Assembly: GCA_964470615.1 (NCBI GenBank)
Contig: CAYYDH010000031.1
Coordinates: 1-7,525 of the forward strand
Origin: CAYYDH01 sp964470615
Lineage (GTDB): Bacteria > Patescibacteriota > Minisyncoccia > Minisyncoccales > GWA2-38-27
Length of the DNA stretch: 7,525 bases
Direction of reading: 5' to 3'
Positions within the stretch are counted from its first letter, which is position 1, and every line of letters begins with the position of its first letter. The notes under the pieces were generated by a model. The model ran no database searches, was not told the origin of the DNA, and saw only the letters and a list, made by a program, of their open reading frames with translations. Positions 6,520 to 7,525 of the stretch are shown here, piece by piece. Position numbers and translations under genes: made by a program.

Positions 6520-7317
6520 ATGGAGAACAATAATCAAAAAATAAAAACAATTATACTTTGCGGAGGCACAGGCACTCGCTTAAGAGAAGAAACCGAATTT
6601 AAGCCGAAGCCGATGGTAGAGATAGGCGGCAAGCCAATTTTATGGCACATTATGAAAATATACGCTACCTATGGCTTTAACGATTTTATTCTGGCGCTTG
6701 GCTACAAAGGCGATTTTATAAAAGATTATTTCCTTAAACAAAAATATTACGCCTCTGATGTTGGTTTGAATACAGCTGACGGGACTACGAAATTTCATGA
6801 GAATTCGGATTTTAAACCCAGCGATAACTTTGATGTGGTTCTTGCTGACACCGGACTAGAAACGCCGCACGGTGAGAGGGTTTTAAAGCTTAAAAAGTAT
6901 ATTCAAGACGATATATTTATGGTTACCTATGGAGATGGAATTGCGGATATAGACATCAATAAATTAGTTAAGTTTCATAAGAGCCACGGCCGGATAGCGA
7001 CTGTTTCCGGCGTTCATCCGTTGGCAAGATGGGGTCTGATGAATGTTGACGAGAATAATATGATTACTGAGTTCGCTCAAAAACCAATGCTTTATGATTA
7101 TGTTAACGGCGGCTTTATGGTTTTCAATAAGGAATTTTTTAATTTCTTAAAACCGGGAGACATGATAGAAGACGCCCTGGCAAGATTAATACCTCAAAAG
7201 CAGCTGGCTCTTTTCAAGCACGAGGGCTTTTGGTACGGCATGGATACCTACAGAGATTTTTTACTTTTAAATGAGCTTTGGTCAAAAGACCCGAAGTGGA
7301 AAATATGGAAGAATTAA
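6520..7317 (+). CDS. rfbF: glucose-1-phosphate cytidylyltransferase, RfbF/DdhA family
   Basis: Nucleotidyltransferase expected to make CDP-glucose from CTP and glucose 1-phosphate, the entry to CDP-3,6-dideoxyhexoses and related sugars. Seen: [26 protein letters not shown] (12-37) containing the activating loop and its lysines, [16 protein letters not shown] (41-56) and [13 protein letters not shown] (59-71), both strongly RfbF-like, [10 protein letters not shown] (137-146) with the metal-binding Asp, [16 protein letters not shown] (157-172), [13 protein letters not shown] (195-207), and [11 protein letters not shown] (236-246), the counterpart of 'GFWQxMDTxRD'. The 265 residues are close to the roughly 257 of the Salmonella enzyme. 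The N-terminal extension of about seven residues is short and polar. It starts in an AATATG context four bases after the WbqC gene and overlaps the next gene by 13 bases. A different sugar-1-phosphate or nucleotide cannot be excluded, as the usual rfbG partner is not next to it. Confidence 0.87.
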   Translation: MENNNQKIKTIILCGGTGTRLREETEFKPKPMVEIGGKPILWHIMKIYATYGFNDFILALGYKGDFIKDYFLKQKYYASDVGLNTADGTTKFHENSDFKPSDNFDVVLADTGLETPHGERVLKLKKYIQDDIFMVTYGDGIADIDINKLVKFHKSHGRIATVSGVHPLARWGLMNVDENNMITEFAQKPMLYDYVNGGFMVFNKEFFNFLKPGDMIEDALARLIPQKQLALFKHEGFWYGMDTYRDFLLLNELWSKDPKWKIWKN

Positions 7318-7525
7318 AAAAAACAAATGTTTTGGTAACCGGCGGGGCTGGATTTATCGGCAGCCATTTGACAGATAAATTAATAGAACAAGGCTGTCGG
7401 GTGGTTGTAATTGACAATCTCTCTTCAGGCAGAAAGGAGAACATAAACGCTGGAGCTAAGTTTTACAAAACTGATATCAGAAACAAAGATATTCTCCAGA
7501 TTTTAGAAAAAGAGAGCGACCACCG
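7305..7525 (+). CDS. NAD-dependent epimerase/dehydratase (GalE-like extended SDR), N-terminal fragment cut by window end
   Basis: From the ATG at 7305 the frame stays open to the window edge and gives 73 residues: a short polar lead, then [23 protein letters not shown] (8-30) with the [12 protein letters not shown]-binding motif, [15 protein letters not shown] (33-47), where the Asp at the end of strand 2 and the 'NLSSG' loop are typical of UDP-glucose 4-epimerase-like SDRs, and FYKTDIRN (53-60). The catalytic YxxxK lies beyond the window, so epimerase and dehydratase cannot be told apart with certainty. The start overlaps the rfbF gene by 13 bases, with TGGA about five bases upstream as a weak Shine-Dalgarno candidate. 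It does not resemble RfbG, which usually has a 'VTGHTGFKGSW' motif. The likely role is supplying or modifying another sugar nucleotide for the same glycan. Confidence 0.85.
   Translation, partial: MEELKKTNVLVTGGAGFIGSHLTDKLIEQGCRVVVIDNLSSGRKENINAGAKFYKTDIRNKDILQILEKESDH

Noticed and set aside
2382..6810. Repeated 10-mer GAATTCGGAT at 2382, 3171 and 6801
   Set aside because: The copies fall in different genes, encode different residues in different frames, and have no shared flanks or regular spacing; likely chance in this composition.

Overview
The window is a tightly packed, single-direction (+ strand) sugar-nucleotide operon, probably for a surface or flagellar glycan. Ten coding regions fill it: eight complete genes, a 3' gene fragment at the left edge and a 5' gene fragment at the right edge. 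No gap between genes exceeds 20 bases, and there are no RNA genes, mobile elements, CRISPR arrays or terminators that I can support.

Layout: (1) positions 2-403, the tail of a gene of uncertain family, different in base and codon use from the rest; (2) positions 424-5051, a nonulosonic-acid module: PseB-type dehydratase, PseC-type aminotransferase, a SAM methyltransferase, a NeuB/PseI/SpsE-type PEP-condensing synthase and an SpsF-type cytidylyltransferase; (3) positions 5032-6515, two conserved but functionally unassigned proteins, a xylose-isomerase/AP-endonuclease-like TIM barrel and a WbqC-family protein; (4) positions 6520-7525, an RfbF-type glucose-1-phosphate cytidylyltransferase and the N-terminus of a GalE-like SDR epimerase.

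Proposed logic: PseB and PseC convert UDP-GlcNAc to UDP-4-amino-4,6-dideoxy-AltNAc, the synthase joins the released hexose to PEP to make a nine-carbon 2-keto acid, and the SpsF-like enzyme activates it with CTP. The two steps in between in the classical pseudaminic acid route (PseH N-acetylation and PseG removal of UDP) have no recognisable gene here. Instead the operon carries a methyltransferase, a TIM-barrel protein and a WbqC protein of unknown reaction. This is the most interesting feature of the window: either the missing genes lie outside it, or the product is a variant nonulosonate made by a different route. The RfbF gene adds a second branch (CDP-glucose), but the next gene is not the expected CDP-glucose 4,6-dehydratase.

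Organism: moderately AT-rich, Lys/Ile-rich proteins, AGA/AGG-dominated arginine use, overlapping genes and few Shine-Dalgarno sequences suggest an uncultivated bacterium with a compact genome, perhaps of the Candidate Phyla Radiation (Parcubacteria-like) or Omnitrophota. This is a weak inference from composition and style, with no marker gene to support it.
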